Shown: piece after piece, positions 16,340-24,355 of the stretch
Layout: each line of letters opens with the position of its first letter
Position numbering within the stretch: position 1 is the stretch's first letter
Origin: Parendozoicomonas verongulae
GTDB lineage: Bacteria > Pseudomonadota > Gammaproteobacteria > Pseudomonadales > Endozoicomonadaceae
Assembly: GCF_009711465.1 (NCBI RefSeq)
Contig: NZ_SMME01000854.1
Coordinates: forward strand, 1-38,382
DNA length: 38,382 nucleotides
Reading direction: 5' to 3'
Notes under the pieces: model-generated
Told to the model about the DNA's origin: nothing
Seen by the model: only the letters and a program-made list of their open reading frames with translations
The model's database searches: none
Position numbers and translations under genes: made by a program

Positions 16340-16846
16340 ATGTCTACCGAGAAGCGCTACCCCCGCACCATGAGCCATATCGGCCTTTCCGTTCCCGATC
16401 TGGAAGCTGCGGTGAAGTTTTACACCGAAGTGATGGGTTGGTACCTGATTATGGAACCTACCGAAATTGTGGAAGACGACAGTCCCATCGGCGAAATGTG
16501 CAACGACGTTTTCGGACCGGGCTGGGGCAGCTTTAAGATTGCTCACCTGTCTACTGGTGACAGGGTTGGCGTGGAGATCTTCCAGTTCGCTAATGCTGAA
16601 AACCCAGAAAACAATTTCGAGTACTGGAAGACAGGTGTATTCCATTACTGCGTACAGGACCCGAATCTGGAAGAACTGGCTGAGAAGATTGTTGAAGCGG
16701 GCGGTAAAGCACGTATGAAGGCTCCTCGTTTCTACTACCCGGGTGAGAAGCCTTACCGCATGATCTACATGGAAGATCCATTCGGCAACATCGTAGAGAT
16801 TTACAGCCACAGCTATGAGCTGACTTACTCTGCGGGTGCTTATTAA
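16340..16846 (+). CDS. VOC superfamily protein (glyoxalase/dioxygenase-like)
   Basis: This is a vicinal-oxygen-chelate fold protein of 168 residues with two beta-alpha-beta-beta-beta modules. The expected metal ligands are present: His13 (SHIGLSV), Glu79 (GVEIFQF), His102 (VFHYCVQDP) and Glu153 (GNIVEIYSH), so it should bind a divalent metal. Substrate could be a lactoylglutathione-type adduct, a catechol or another small molecule; sequence does not decide. The start is set by AGGAG (16330-16334) 5 bases before the ATG at 16340; an in-frame ATG at 16325 lacks such a site. It is divergent from the LysR gene, which probably controls it. Confidence 0.88.
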   Translation: MSTEKRYPRTMSHIGLSVPDLEAAVKFYTEVMGWYLIMEPTEIVEDDSPIGEMCNDVFGPGWGSFKIAHLSTGDRVGVEIFQFANAENPENNFEYWKTGVFHYCVQDPNLEELAEKIVEAGGKARMKAPRFYYPGEKPYRMIYMEDPFGNIVEIYSHSYELTYSAGAY

Positions 16847-16861
16847 CCCCCCCAGCAGACC

Positions 16862-18763
16862 CTAACGTCCCCGCATAAAGAGCTTATCCAGTTCCGACAT
16901 GGAGAGTTGTGTCCATGTCGGACGACCATGGTTGCATTGCCCACTGCGCTCCGTTTGCTCCATATCCCGCAGCAAAGCGTTCATTTCTGGAAGTGTGAGT
17001 TTGCGATTGGCGCGCACAGAGCCATGACAGGCCATTGTACCCAGCATCTCATCAATGTGAGCCTTTACCTGATCGCTGGAGCCATGCTTAGAAAAGTCTT
17101 CCAGCAGCTTGCGCACCATATCGGCTACATCGGCTCCCCGCAGCAAGGCGGGAATCTGTCGTACGACGACGGTCTCTGGCCCCATCCGCTCCAAACCAAA
17201 GCCCAGCTTTTGAATGTCTTCCTGAAATTCATCCACCGCATCGCCCTGCTCCAGGCTCACGGCTGTGGATTCCGGTACCAGAAGCGGCTGTGTAGTAATA
17301 CCGGCTCCGTGCCATGCGGCTTTCATACGCTCGTAAGTGATCCGCTCATGGGCAGCATGCATATCGACCAGCACCATACCTGTGCTGTTTTCCGACAGAA
17401 TATAAATGCCTTTTAGCTGGGCAACGGCAAAGCCCAGTGGCGGCACTTCGGCATCGTCACTTTCTGGCAAAGGTTGTGGTGCAGATGATGGCGCAGGTTC
17501 GTGGAGCTGCTTATACACATTCATCTGGTCCCGTACGGCCATGGGGGAAGGTTGGGCCGATGGCTCTCTATCAAATGCAGGCTTGTTAAAGGCAGGAGCG
17601 GCAGAGGCTGCCGTTGAATAGTTGACTGGCTCTGATGCCGCTGGAGTGGGGGTTGGGTTAAGGTTGATACGCTCCTGAGAACCGAACTCTCCCCCCTGCA
17701 CACCACTGGCTGCAGGCGCAGGTGTTGCATCCATGGCTGTGGGAGGGAGCTGGTCTTCAGGGCGTACAGAGGCCAGTGCCTTGTTGAGGGTGCTGAACAG
17801 GAAATTATGCACCGTGCGGCCATCACGGAAACGAATTTCATGCTTGGTAGGATGTACGTTCACATCCACAAAAGCAGGATCAAGCTCCAGATAGAGAACA
17901 AACACCGGGTGTCGTCCATGGTAAAGCACGTCCCGATAGGCCTGACGAATGGCATGGGCTATCAAACGGTCTTTCACAATACGACCGTTGACGTAAAAGT
18001 GCTGCAAATCCGCCTGCGCCCGTGAAAAGGTGGGCAGGCCTACCCAGCCCCACAGGCGGAGCTCGGTGGATTCCATATCAATCACTACCGCATTGTCCAT
18101 CAGCTGAGGGCTGAGAAGCTGGGCGATGCGACGTTCCTTCTCCGCCCTGGTGTGAGCAGGGCGCAACTGGTGAATAGTACGCTGGTTGTGGCGTAGGCTG
18201 AAAGCAATGTCGTAATGGCTGAGAGCCAGTCGCTTAACCACTTCTTCCAGATGGCCAAACTCAGTTTTTTCTGTGCGCAGAAATTTGCGCCGAGCAGGGG
18301 TGTTGAAAAACAGGTCCCGCATTTCCACTGTTGTACCCACAGGGTGTGCCGCAGGGGAGGAAACGGTTTCCATATCCCGGCCTTCCGCAAACACTTTCCA
18401 GCCGGATTCCTGACCTTCCACATTAGAAGTGAGAGTGAAACGGGACACAGAGCTGATGGAAGCCAGTGCTTCACCCCTAAAGCCCAGGCTGCCTACAGCT
18501 TCCAGATCTTCCAGTGCACTGATTTTGCTGGTGGCATGGCGGGAGAGGGAGAGTGCCAGCTCTTCTTTGGGGATGCCGGAGCCGTTATCCCGAATACGAA
18601 TCAGACGAACACCGCCGCTTTCCACCTCAATATCTATGCGGGTTGCACCCGCATCAATGCTGTTTTCCAGCAGCTCTTTCACCACGGAGGCCGGGCGTTC
18701 CACCACCTCACCGGCGGCAATCTGGTTAGCAAGGCGGGGGCTGAGTAGCTGGATTTTGCGCAT
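16862..18763 (-). CDS. mutL: DNA mismatch repair protein MutL with endonuclease motif
   Basis: MutL links mismatch recognition by MutS to strand removal. The N-terminal GHKL ATPase shows [28 protein letters not shown] and related motifs in the first 110 residues. A long Pro/Ala/Ser-rich linker spans roughly 335-435. The C-terminal dimerisation domain carries [12 protein letters not shown] (from Asp467), ACHGSVRAN (from Ala578) and CNHGRPT (from Cys610), which together form the metal-binding endonuclease site of MutL proteins from bacteria lacking MutH, as in pseudomonads. Length 633 is normal. The Shine-Dalgarno is weak. It lies 76 bases after the glycosylase-like gene on the same strand and may be cotranscribed. 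Confidence 0.97.
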   Translation of the reverse strand: MRKIQLLSPRLANQIAAGEVVERPASVVKELLENSIDAGATRIDIEVESGGVRLIRIRDNGSGIPKEELALSLSRHATSKISALEDLEAVGSLGFRGEALASISSVSRFTLTSNVEGQESGWKVFAEGRDMETVSSPAAHPVGTTVEMRDLFFNTPARRKFLRTEKTEFGHLEEVVKRLALSHYDIAFSLRHNQRTIHQLRPAHTRAEKERRIAQLLSPQLMDNAVVIDMESTELRLWGWVGLPTFSRAQADLQHFYVNGRIVKDRLIAHAIRQAYRDVLYHGRHPVFVLYLELDPAFVDVNVHPTKHEIRFRDGRTVHNFLFSTLNKALASVRPEDQLPPTAMDATPAPAASGVQGGEFGSQERINLNPTPTPAASEPVNYSTAASAAPAFNKPAFDREPSAQPSPMAVRDQMNVYKQLHEPAPSSAPQPLPESDDAEVPPLGFAVAQLKGIYILSENSTGMVLVDMHAAHERITYERMKAAWHGAGITTQPLLVPESTAVSLEQGDAVDEFQEDIQKLGFGLERMGPETVVVRQIPALLRGADVADMVRKLLEDFSKHGSSDQVKAHIDEMLGTMACHGSVRANRKLTLPEMNALLRDMEQTERSGQCNHGRPTWTQLSMSELDKLFMRGR

Positions 18764-18839
18764 AAGGTGTAACTGTTACCTGAAACAAAAATAGGAAAGC
18801 GGACAGTGTGTCGGCTTTTAGGGCTTCTGTGAAGTGGAA

Positions 18840-19550
18840 TCAGGCGGATTCTGTTTCTACCGCCACGGTATTCTCACCGGCACTGAAGGCAATCAAACGA
18901 CTGAGTTCGCACAAACTGCGGCCGCTTTGTTGCTGCAGATCGTTGAAAAAGGCCTGAATCGCTTTCAGGCTGCGCTGGCTGGTGAGACCACCTTCGATAA
19001 TCTCCCGCTCCCGCAGAAAGGCTTCCACATCCCGGCTGAGGAGGAAGGTGTCCTTGCCGAGAAAACGCAGAGCATAAGGGCCGATGTTGCCACCCAGGCG
19101 CGTGCCGTGCTTTTTCAGGAACTGCCACAGCCCGATGATGTTCTCTTCTGGCCAGTCGGCAATAAACTCCGCAAAGCTGCCTTCTTTGTCCCGCACATCG
19201 GCGATCATCATAGCGTTTTCCCGAATGCTCCAGACCTTTTTCAAGTTGCGAATAATAGCTGGATCAGCCGCTTTTCGTTCGAGCATGTCGTCGGGCATCA
19301 TCAGCAGTTTATCCACGTCAAATCCCCAGAAGAGTTCTTCAAAAGCGGACCATTTGTTATCCACAATGCGCCAGACGAACCCGGATTGAAAAATCTTGCG
19401 GGTAAATTCCGCCAGAAAGCGGTCCTCCGGCAGTTCGGCAAGATCCGGGTTGGGAAGATGGGATTTGATCAGCAGCTCAATATTCTCATCCCCGCCCTTA
19501 CGGCGGGACGCTAGCTGATAAATCGTGCGATAGGCTGGGGTGGCGGACAT
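18840..19550 (-). CDS. DNA-3-methyladenine glycosylase I-like protein (HhH-GPD superfamily)
   Basis: This resembles the about 220-residue family usually annotated as 3-methyladenine DNA glycosylase I in pseudomonads, distinct from classical Tag. Visible features are WSAFEELFWGFD (about 65-80), IREN with WP-EENIIGLWQFLK, and LGGNIGPYALRFLGKDTFLLSRDV, which fits a helix-hairpin-helix plus Gly/Asp motif with its catalytic-type Asp. It lacks the zinc-binding Cys/His set of Tag. I start it at the ATG at 19550 because AGGA lies 7 bases upstream and the protein then begins MSATPAYRTIY; an ATG at 19592 would overlap cyaY. It lies between cyaY and mutL on one strand. The substrate assignment comes from the family. 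Confidence 0.78.
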   Translation of the reverse strand: MSATPAYRTIYQLASRRKGGDENIELLIKSHLPNPDLAELPEDRFLAEFTRKIFQSGFVWRIVDNKWSAFEELFWGFDVDKLLMMPDDMLERKAADPAIIRNLKKVWSIRENAMMIADVRDKEGSFAEFIADWPEENIIGLWQFLKKHGTRLGGNIGPYALRFLGKDTFLLSRDVEAFLREREIIEGGLTSQRSLKAIQAFFNDLQQQSGRSLCELSRLIAFSAGENTVAVETESA

Positions 19551-19578
19551 GATGGTTCCTGAATCGGTCCTGGATAAG

Positions 19579-19905
19579 CTACTGGAGCTCAAGAGTAACA
19601 GGCTCTCCCGCCTGCTCGGAAGCGTACTGGTTCAGCAGTTTTACGAATTCTTCACCGTTGGAATCGCAAATCCACTGTTCTCTTTCATCATTAAAGTCAA
19701 AGTGAAAACCACCGGAGCGGGCAGCCATCCATAACTGACGCAGGGCTCCCTGCCGACTCAGGATAATCTGGGTACCATTGTCAAAGCGCAGGGTGAGGAT
19801 GCCTGCTGCATTTTCATAGTCGATATCGGTATCAATGTCTTCAATAGCATCTTCGATGGCCATCATCAGGTCATCAAGTTGGTCGTTGAATTCGAATTCA
19901 GTCAT
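19579..19905 (-). CDS. cyaY: Iron-sulfur cluster assembly protein CyaY (bacterial frataxin)
   Basis: CyaY binds iron and modulates IscS-driven iron-sulfur cluster assembly. The 108-residue protein shows the acidic ridge helix (DDLMMAIEDAIEDIDTDID), the strand GILTLRFDNGTQIILS, the conserved Gln-Gly-Ala-Leu-Arg-Gln-Leu-Trp segment, and a GGFHFDF strand near residue 66. The ATG at 19905 is preferred over the one at 19947, which would add 14 residues not found in the family. In many gammaproteobacteria cyaY is divergent from and adjacent to lptM-lysA; here 4.3 kb separates them. Confidence 0.95.
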   Translation of the reverse strand: MTEFEFNDQLDDLMMAIEDAIEDIDTDIDYENAAGILTLRFDNGTQIILSRQGALRQLWMAARSGGFHFDFNDEREQWICDSNGEEFVKLLNQYASEQAGEPVTLELQ

Positions 19906-20171
19906 GGCGACAAAACAGGCTCGTTTTAGGAAGCGGTAATGATACATTCCGCCGGGAACATCCCCAAAAAAATCTTGCAGTCACGCCAGAATGCACGCCC
20001 GAATAACCATTATGTGAAGTTGTTCAGCCTACCCCCGCTAACAACAAAGACAGGGCAAATAACACTCCCCTCTGGCCCCATTGAACTTACCTTCATAAGT
20101 CATCTCTTAAGTAATAATGCAGCTCCTTCTCCTTTGGAGGGCCCTCCAATAATCAATTAAGGACAGTTATC
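19906..20171. other. Divergent intergenic region between cyaY and the RING/TRAF-like gene
   Basis: This 266-bp, locally AT-rich stretch should hold the promoters of both genes. A perfect palindrome lies at 20134-20149. The AAGGA ribosome site of the RING/TRAF-like gene is close to 20172. No convincing promoter hexamers were assigned. Confidence 0.4.
20134..20149. promoter_or_regulatory. Perfect 16-bp palindrome upstream of the RING/TRAF-like gene
   Basis: TTGGAGGGCCCTCCAA is fully self-complementary and lies 22 bases before the ATG, inside an AT-rich region. It may be an operator for a dimeric regulator or, in RNA, an internal duplex near the ribosome site. No known regulator motif is recognised. 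Confidence 0.4.
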
Positions 20172-22031
20172 ATGGCAATGGCACCAGTACAGGGAGTATC
20201 TCCCTATCAGAAACCTCACAGTCAATCCCCTGCAGTTCATCCGAAGGTTGAAACCAGAACAGTACCTCATCCGTTTTTTGTAAAAGATCAAAGTGGTCAT
20301 ATAAAGCAAATTTCACCCGGTGACGCTGTAATGATGGCCCAGAGAGCTCTCACTCTGTGGGGTGCATCGGACACAAGCCCTCAGCAGAATTCGTTAAAAA
20401 CAAAAACAATGAGCACTCTCGGTAAAAGCGGACTCGACGTTGAAAAGAAGATGGCGGCATCCATCTTTGAAGCCCAGGATAAGGAACATATGCTCTCGCC
20501 TCAGACCATTCTTGAGGGGCATGAACTTTATATTGCAAGAGGAAAAATAGGAAATTTCCCTTTTCTTGTTGAGAGCGGGAAATACACTGAAGATTTAAGA
20601 CAAATGTCCTGTCGCGGACTCCTCAGTGAGAAGACATTCCCCTCCTGTGGGGTAGTCGCTGCTTTTAATCGTAAAGTAAAATGCAGTGGCGATCATTATG
20701 TGTGCTTAAACTGCGAAGAATCTGTCAAGAAAGGCAAGCCGAGTGTGCAATGTCTGCACGAAGAGCACGGAGAGCTTCATTCTGGTCCCGTTAGCCTGAC
20801 ATCTTCAGACAAAAGCCATGGCTATGCCAAAAAGGCCTCTGAAATACGTGTCCGTTGCATTAACAGAGTACATGGGTGCCAATTCGAAGGGGCACTCAAC
20901 ACTTATATTGGTGGTGGGCAAACCCAAAGTGAAAGGGCGAAAGCACCCACCGCACTTTTGCCACACCTTGATCAATGCACATTTGTCAGTCTTGCTTGCG
21001 CTATCTGCAAGCAGAGGGGTAAGAGAACGGAAATGACCTCTGCCGACGAGGCTCTGAAGCATGTTGCAGAGCATCAGACATCTTTAATATCAACCGGATT
21101 AGATGCGGGTGATGCTATTCCAGTCATGCTGGCTCCGCTGCACGGAGCAACATTCTCCACTGAAAAAGGTGCTAAAAACTTTTTAAAAGATGAAGTAAGA
21201 CATCGATTAGAGTTCTATGGCCAATATGCCCCGGGCTTTATAAAGCAATATCAGGATAAGGCCATCCTCGCCTGTCATCACAGCCATCTGTCTGCAAACG
21301 CTCTGAAAACAGATGCGGATAGGGCTTGCCTGCACTTACTTGAACTGAGTTACAGATTCATCACTGAGCTTGAACAAATACGTGGCCAGCACATTGAGAA
21401 AAGCCACTCAGATGCCAAGAGCGAACAGCTTGTGAGTGCACTTCAGGAAATGAAAGCATCTATGGAAGCAACTCAAAGCGAATACAGGCGCCTTCTGGAG
21501 AATCAGCTAAGTATGGCTAACCAGCTGCACAGACATGAGCTGACAATAGCCTCACTCAAAAATAATGCCAGGCACATAACACTTGTTACCTCTGTGTCAG
21601 CACTGAAGAAGCACGTCTCTCACTTTGATAAAGATGGTGAGTTCGAACTGTTTCTAAACCCATTTCGGGCAAATCAGGGCATAAAGGCCTGGTCAGCCCA
21701 AAGTAAAGATATTTCAGGAAATGCTTTAACCATCTGTCAGAATTCAATTCCCAGTGGAGGAGATAAATACGATCGTCTGCAAGCTTATATCATTAAGGAT
21801 GGTAAGCTTTATGCCTTCAAGGATTTCAGCTCGATATTTATCGGGAGTCCTTCCCTTATATTGTGTGATCGTGATCATCTTCCCAAATATACTGGCCCGG
21901 ATGAAGACCAGCTGGAAATTCATCTGATCGCTTCACCGGCTGATGCTTCCCCTGTAACAATCCCCGGCGAAATTGTCGTCAAGTCCGGATATATAGAACA
22001 CTGGCAGGGTGATGAAAAGCGCTGGAGGTAA
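20172..22031 (+). CDS. RING-like/TRAF-type zinc-finger and coiled-coil protein (eukaryotic-like)
   Basis: This 619-residue protein is unlike its neighbours. Residues 1-110 are Gln/Ser/Pro-rich and polar. Residues 147-199 form a RING-like cluster: Cys147, Cys159, then C-x3-H-x2-C-x2-C (Cys171, His175, Cys178, Cys181), then Cys194 and His196/199. Residues 227-301 match a TRAF-type zinc finger: Cys229, Cys236 followed by FEG, His265, Cys269, Cys276, Cys279, His297 and His301. A long helix with coiled-coil character spans about 385-465, then a beta-rich C-terminal part of about 150 residues. RING, TRAF finger and coiled coil in this order is the layout of eukaryotic TRAF ubiquitin ligases. No Sec signal or membrane segment is seen; delivery into a host cell is a guess. 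The first finger pair is spaced unusually, so the RING call is tentative. It appears monocistronic. Confidence 0.75.
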   Translation: MAMAPVQGVSPYQKPHSQSPAVHPKVETRTVPHPFFVKDQSGHIKQISPGDAVMMAQRALTLWGASDTSPQQNSLKTKTMSTLGKSGLDVEKKMAASIFEAQDKEHMLSPQTILEGHELYIARGKIGNFPFLVESGKYTEDLRQMSCRGLLSEKTFPSCGVVAAFNRKVKCSGDHYVCLNCEESVKKGKPSVQCLHEEHGELHSGPVSLTSSDKSHGYAKKASEIRVRCINRVHGCQFEGALNTYIGGGQTQSERAKAPTALLPHLDQCTFVSLACAICKQRGKRTEMTSADEALKHVAEHQTSLISTGLDAGDAIPVMLAPLHGATFSTEKGAKNFLKDEVRHRLEFYGQYAPGFIKQYQDKAILACHHSHLSANALKTDADRACLHLLELSYRFITELEQIRGQHIEKSHSDAKSEQLVSALQEMKASMEATQSEYRRLLENQLSMANQLHRHELTIASLKNNARHITLVTSVSALKKHVSHFDKDGEFELFLNPFRANQGIKAWSAQSKDISGNALTICQNSIPSGGDKYDRLQAYIIKDGKLYAFKDFSSIFIGSPSLILCDRDHLPKYTGPDEDQLEIHLIASPADASPVTIPGEIVVKSGYIEHWQGDEKRWR

Positions 22032-22038
22032 GCGCTGT

Positions 22039-22055
22039 GCTAATGGCTTATTAGC
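22039..22055 (+). terminator. Weak hairpin after the RING/TRAF-like gene
   Basis: GCTAAT (22039-22044) pairs with ATTAGC (22050-22055) across a 5-base loop, just after a second dyad AGCGCT...AGCGCT that overlaps the gene end. There is no T-run, so termination strength is doubtful. Confidence 0.3.
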
Positions 22056-22131
22056 AGGCGAATTGCACGTATTTTTAGCAATTAAGGATTGAGAATACTT
22101 ATTTCCTGTGGATACTAGGGCACAGGTTTCG

Positions 22132-22371
22132 AATGGTAGAGGCGCAGAACTCATCAGTAACTGACTTATAAACGACATCAACGGGAGTCAGTGAAAGGGT
22201 GTTTTGCCGAAGCTCACAGCAGGTCAAAACTGTAGAGCTGGGGTGTCGTTAAACAGGCGGCACACTGTCACGGTGTTTCTGAAGCGCATCTTGTCTTCAG
22301 TTATACATCCGCCATCAGGGCTTGTCTGGCTTTGTGATATATCAGCCAGACTACCGTGGAGTGCTACCGAA
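22132..22371 (+). ncRNA. Lysine riboswitch (L box) with enlarged P5
   Basis: The aptamer core is clear. GGTAG (22135-22139) can pair with CTACC (22364-22368) as P1. GAGGCGC and AGTA follow, P2 is ACTGACT/AGTCAGT (22160-22166/22186-22192), then GAAAGGG, GCCGAAG (22206-22212), CTGGGGTG, CTGTCA (22265-22270) and finally TGGAGTGCTACC. All are in consensus order. P5 (CGG 22271-22273 with CCG 22354-22356) holds about 80 extra bases with two perfect hairpins, making the aptamer about 235 bases rather than the usual 170-180. It should sense lysine and repress the NhaC-family gene below. Confidence 0.9.
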
Positions 22372-22399
22372 TCTTGAATGAAGCCATGCTGTTGTCAGT

Positions 22400-22430
22400 C
22401 AGCCACTGTTATTGTGGCTGCCTTTCATGT
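22400..22430 (+). promoter_or_regulatory. Expression-platform hairpin of the lysine riboswitch
   Basis: CAGCCAC (22400-22406) pairs with GTGGCTG (22414-22420) across 7 bases, followed by the pyrimidine-rich CCTTTCATGTTG. This may be a weak lysine-dependent terminator. A second dyad, CTGATC (22460-22465) with GATCAG (22481-22486), ends 4 bases before the ATG at 22491 and could mask translation start. Which one acts as the switch is not clear from sequence. Confidence 0.4.
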
Positions 22431-22490
22431 TGTATGAGTTCCCTTCTTGTTTCGCGCTCCTGATCATCTTATTTTTCAGAGATCAGTAGT

Positions 22491-24071
22491 ATGGATTTAT
22501 TGAGTTACGCAACATCCCCCCTTTCTGTTCTGGCGCCGGCCGTGGCCATTGGCCTGGCCGTGCTGACACGTAAAACCCTTCTCTCTCTGGGAGCCGGTGC
22601 CGTTGTGGGTGCCCTGCTGCTCACTGGTTTTAACCCGCTTAACGCTCTTCAATATCTTGCTCACGCATTTGCCGGTGTGTTCTGGGAAGACGGCGGCCTG
22701 AATACTGGCAAAGTCTTTATTCTGTTATTCCCTCTCAGCTTGGGTGTGATGACCAGTTGCATTACTCTGGCCGGTGGTACGCAAGCTTTTGGTGAGTGGG
22801 CCCGTACCCGGATTCGCACCGGCAAAGGTGCACAGATCACCACTGTGATTCTGGGCCTGATCATCTTTATTGATGATTACTTCAATGCTCTGACCGTAGG
22901 TAACGTAAGCCGCCCTTTGACGGATCGTAATAACGTACCTCGTGCGAAACTGGCCTACCTGCTGGATTCCACGGCGTCACCGGTTTGTGTGATTACTCCG
23001 ATTTCCAGCTGGGGTGCTTACATTATTTCTCTGATCGGCGGCATTCTGGTGGCCCACGGCCTGACCGATACCAGTGCCATCTCCGCTTTCGTATCCATGA
23101 TTCCCATGAACCTGTACGCTGTGTTCACTCTGCTGATGGTATTTGCAGTGGCCTCTATGGACTTAAACATCGGCCCTATGAAGGCTCATGCCGAACGTGC
23201 AATGCGCGGTGAGCTGGGCAACGTGAACCCACTGGAAACCGAAACAGCCAAGGGCGAAAACCGTGGTACGGTTGCCGATCTGGCTCTGCCTATTTCCCTG
23301 CTGGTTATCGCCACTGTGGCGGCGATGATGTACACCGGTGGCCACGTTCTGCAGGCGAACGGTGAAGTGTTCAGTGTACTGGGAGCTTTCAAGAATACGG
23401 ACGTCGCCACTTCTCTGGTATTCGGTGGTGTGATTGGCATTTTGACCTGCGTAGCTATGCTGATGCGTCAGGGCATTGCTGGCCGCCAGATCAAGACAGC
23501 TTTTGTTGATGGCGCACGCTCCATGAGCGGTTCCATTTACATTCTGGTTCTGGCCTGGATTCTGACCGGTGTGATTGGTGAACTGGAAACGGGCCGTTTT
23601 CTGGCAGGCCTGATCGGTGATTCTCTGGGTTCCCAGTGGCTGCCTGCACTGATGTTCCTGCTGACCTGTGTGATGGGTCTGGCAACCGGTTCCAGCTGGG
23701 GAACATTTGGCATCATGCTACCTATCGCTGGTGATATGGCGGCTGCGAGCGATATGGCTCTGCTGCTGCCAACGCTGGCTGCGGTGCTGGCAGGTTCTGT
23801 ATTCGGTGACCACAGTTCCCCGATTTCTGATACCACCATTCTGTCGTCCACTGGCGCGGGCTGTGACCATATCGATCACGTCACCACTCAGGTTCCTTAT
23901 GCGGCCACTGTGGCACTGATCTGCCTGGCGGGTTACACCACTATTGGCTTTACCGAGTCTGTAGCGCTGGGCTTTGGCGTTTCCTCTGTAGCCTTCCTCG
24001 CTGTTGTCGCTTTGTTCTACAAGATCTCTTCGACTAAGAGCTCCAAGGTTTATACGCCTGTTAATGCCTGA
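22491..24071 (+). CDS. NhaC-family Na+/H+ antiporter-like transporter, predicted lysine transporter
   Basis: This inner-membrane protein of 526 residues has about 12 hydrophobic segments. Family marks include the FIDDYFNALTVG stretch (about 125-136), the DSTASPVC and PISSWGAY motif, GSSWGTFGIMLP (about 403-414) and FGDHSSPISDTT (about 444-455), all typical of NhaC-type antiporters. The lysine riboswitch in its leader indicates that lysine controls it. Comparative work on L-box regulons has proposed lysine transport for NhaC-type proteins, so lysine uptake or amine/amino-acid exchange is more likely than plain sodium-proton exchange. The Shine-Dalgarno is weak and inside a possible hairpin, consistent with regulated translation. 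It is transcribed toward lptM-lysA but separated from it by a strong terminator. Confidence 0.85.
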   Translation: MDLLSYATSPLSVLAPAVAIGLAVLTRKTLLSLGAGAVVGALLLTGFNPLNALQYLAHAFAGVFWEDGGLNTGKVFILLFPLSLGVMTSCITLAGGTQAFGEWARTRIRTGKGAQITTVILGLIIFIDDYFNALTVGNVSRPLTDRNNVPRAKLAYLLDSTASPVCVITPISSWGAYIISLIGGILVAHGLTDTSAISAFVSMIPMNLYAVFTLLMVFAVASMDLNIGPMKAHAERAMRGELGNVNPLETETAKGENRGTVADLALPISLLVIATVAAMMYTGGHVLQANGEVFSVLGAFKNTDVATSLVFGGVIGILTCVAMLMRQGIAGRQIKTAFVDGARSMSGSIYILVLAWILTGVIGELETGRFLAGLIGDSLGSQWLPALMFLLTCVMGLATGSSWGTFGIMLPIAGDMAAASDMALLLPTLAAVLAGSVFGDHSSPISDTTILSSTGAGCDHIDHVTTQVPYAATVALICLAGYTTIGFTESVALGFGVSSVAFLAVVALFYKISSTKSSKVYTPVNA

Positions 24072-24095
24072 TCTCTTAGTGTGATACGAGCTGTG

Positions 24096-24124
24096 AAAGC
24101 GCCCTGCATCGGGCGCTTTTTTTT
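24096..24124 (+). terminator. Strong intrinsic terminator after the NhaC-family gene
   Basis: GCGCCC (24099-24104) pairs with GGGCGC (24111-24116), extended by AAA/TTT, followed by eight T. This is a textbook rho-independent terminator that isolates the transporter from lptM-lysA. Confidence 0.92.
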
Positions 24125-24226
24125 AAACTCCATCTCAGTTTTCGTCTCTGTTATGCCAGAAAATACGCAGGTATACTGATTGTCAATTATGCGAATTAAA
24201 CACTGCCTTGGAATCTGGAGCCCACA

Positions 24227-24355
24227 ATGAAACGAGCACTGGCGCTTGTATCTCTGAGTTTGTTACTGACAGCCTGTGGTCAGAAAGGTCCACTGATTAT
24301 ACCCGACGCGCAACCTGCAGCCCTGACCGTTCAGCACGGAGGCGCGGGGAGTTAA
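24227..24355 (+). CDS. lptM: LptM (YifL-type) small lipoprotein
   Basis: This is a 42-residue lipoprotein. The signal sequence MKRALALVSLSLLLTAC ends in the lipobox LTAC, followed by GQKGPL, the invariant start of the mature LptM peptide. In E. coli LptM assists the LptD-LptE lipopolysaccharide translocon at the outer membrane. The gene overlaps lysA by one base (TAATG), so the two are translationally coupled, as in many gammaproteobacteria where this lipoprotein precedes lysA. Confidence 0.9.
   Translation: MKRALALVSLSLLLTACGQKGPLIIPDAQPAALTVQHGGAGS

Noticed and set aside
22171..22250. AACGACA (22171-22177) and TGTCGTT (22244-22250) as an extra stem
   Set aside because: They are complementary but lie in the P2 loop and after P3 of the lysine riboswitch, so they compete with or form a tertiary contact in the aptamer; I did not list them as a separate element.
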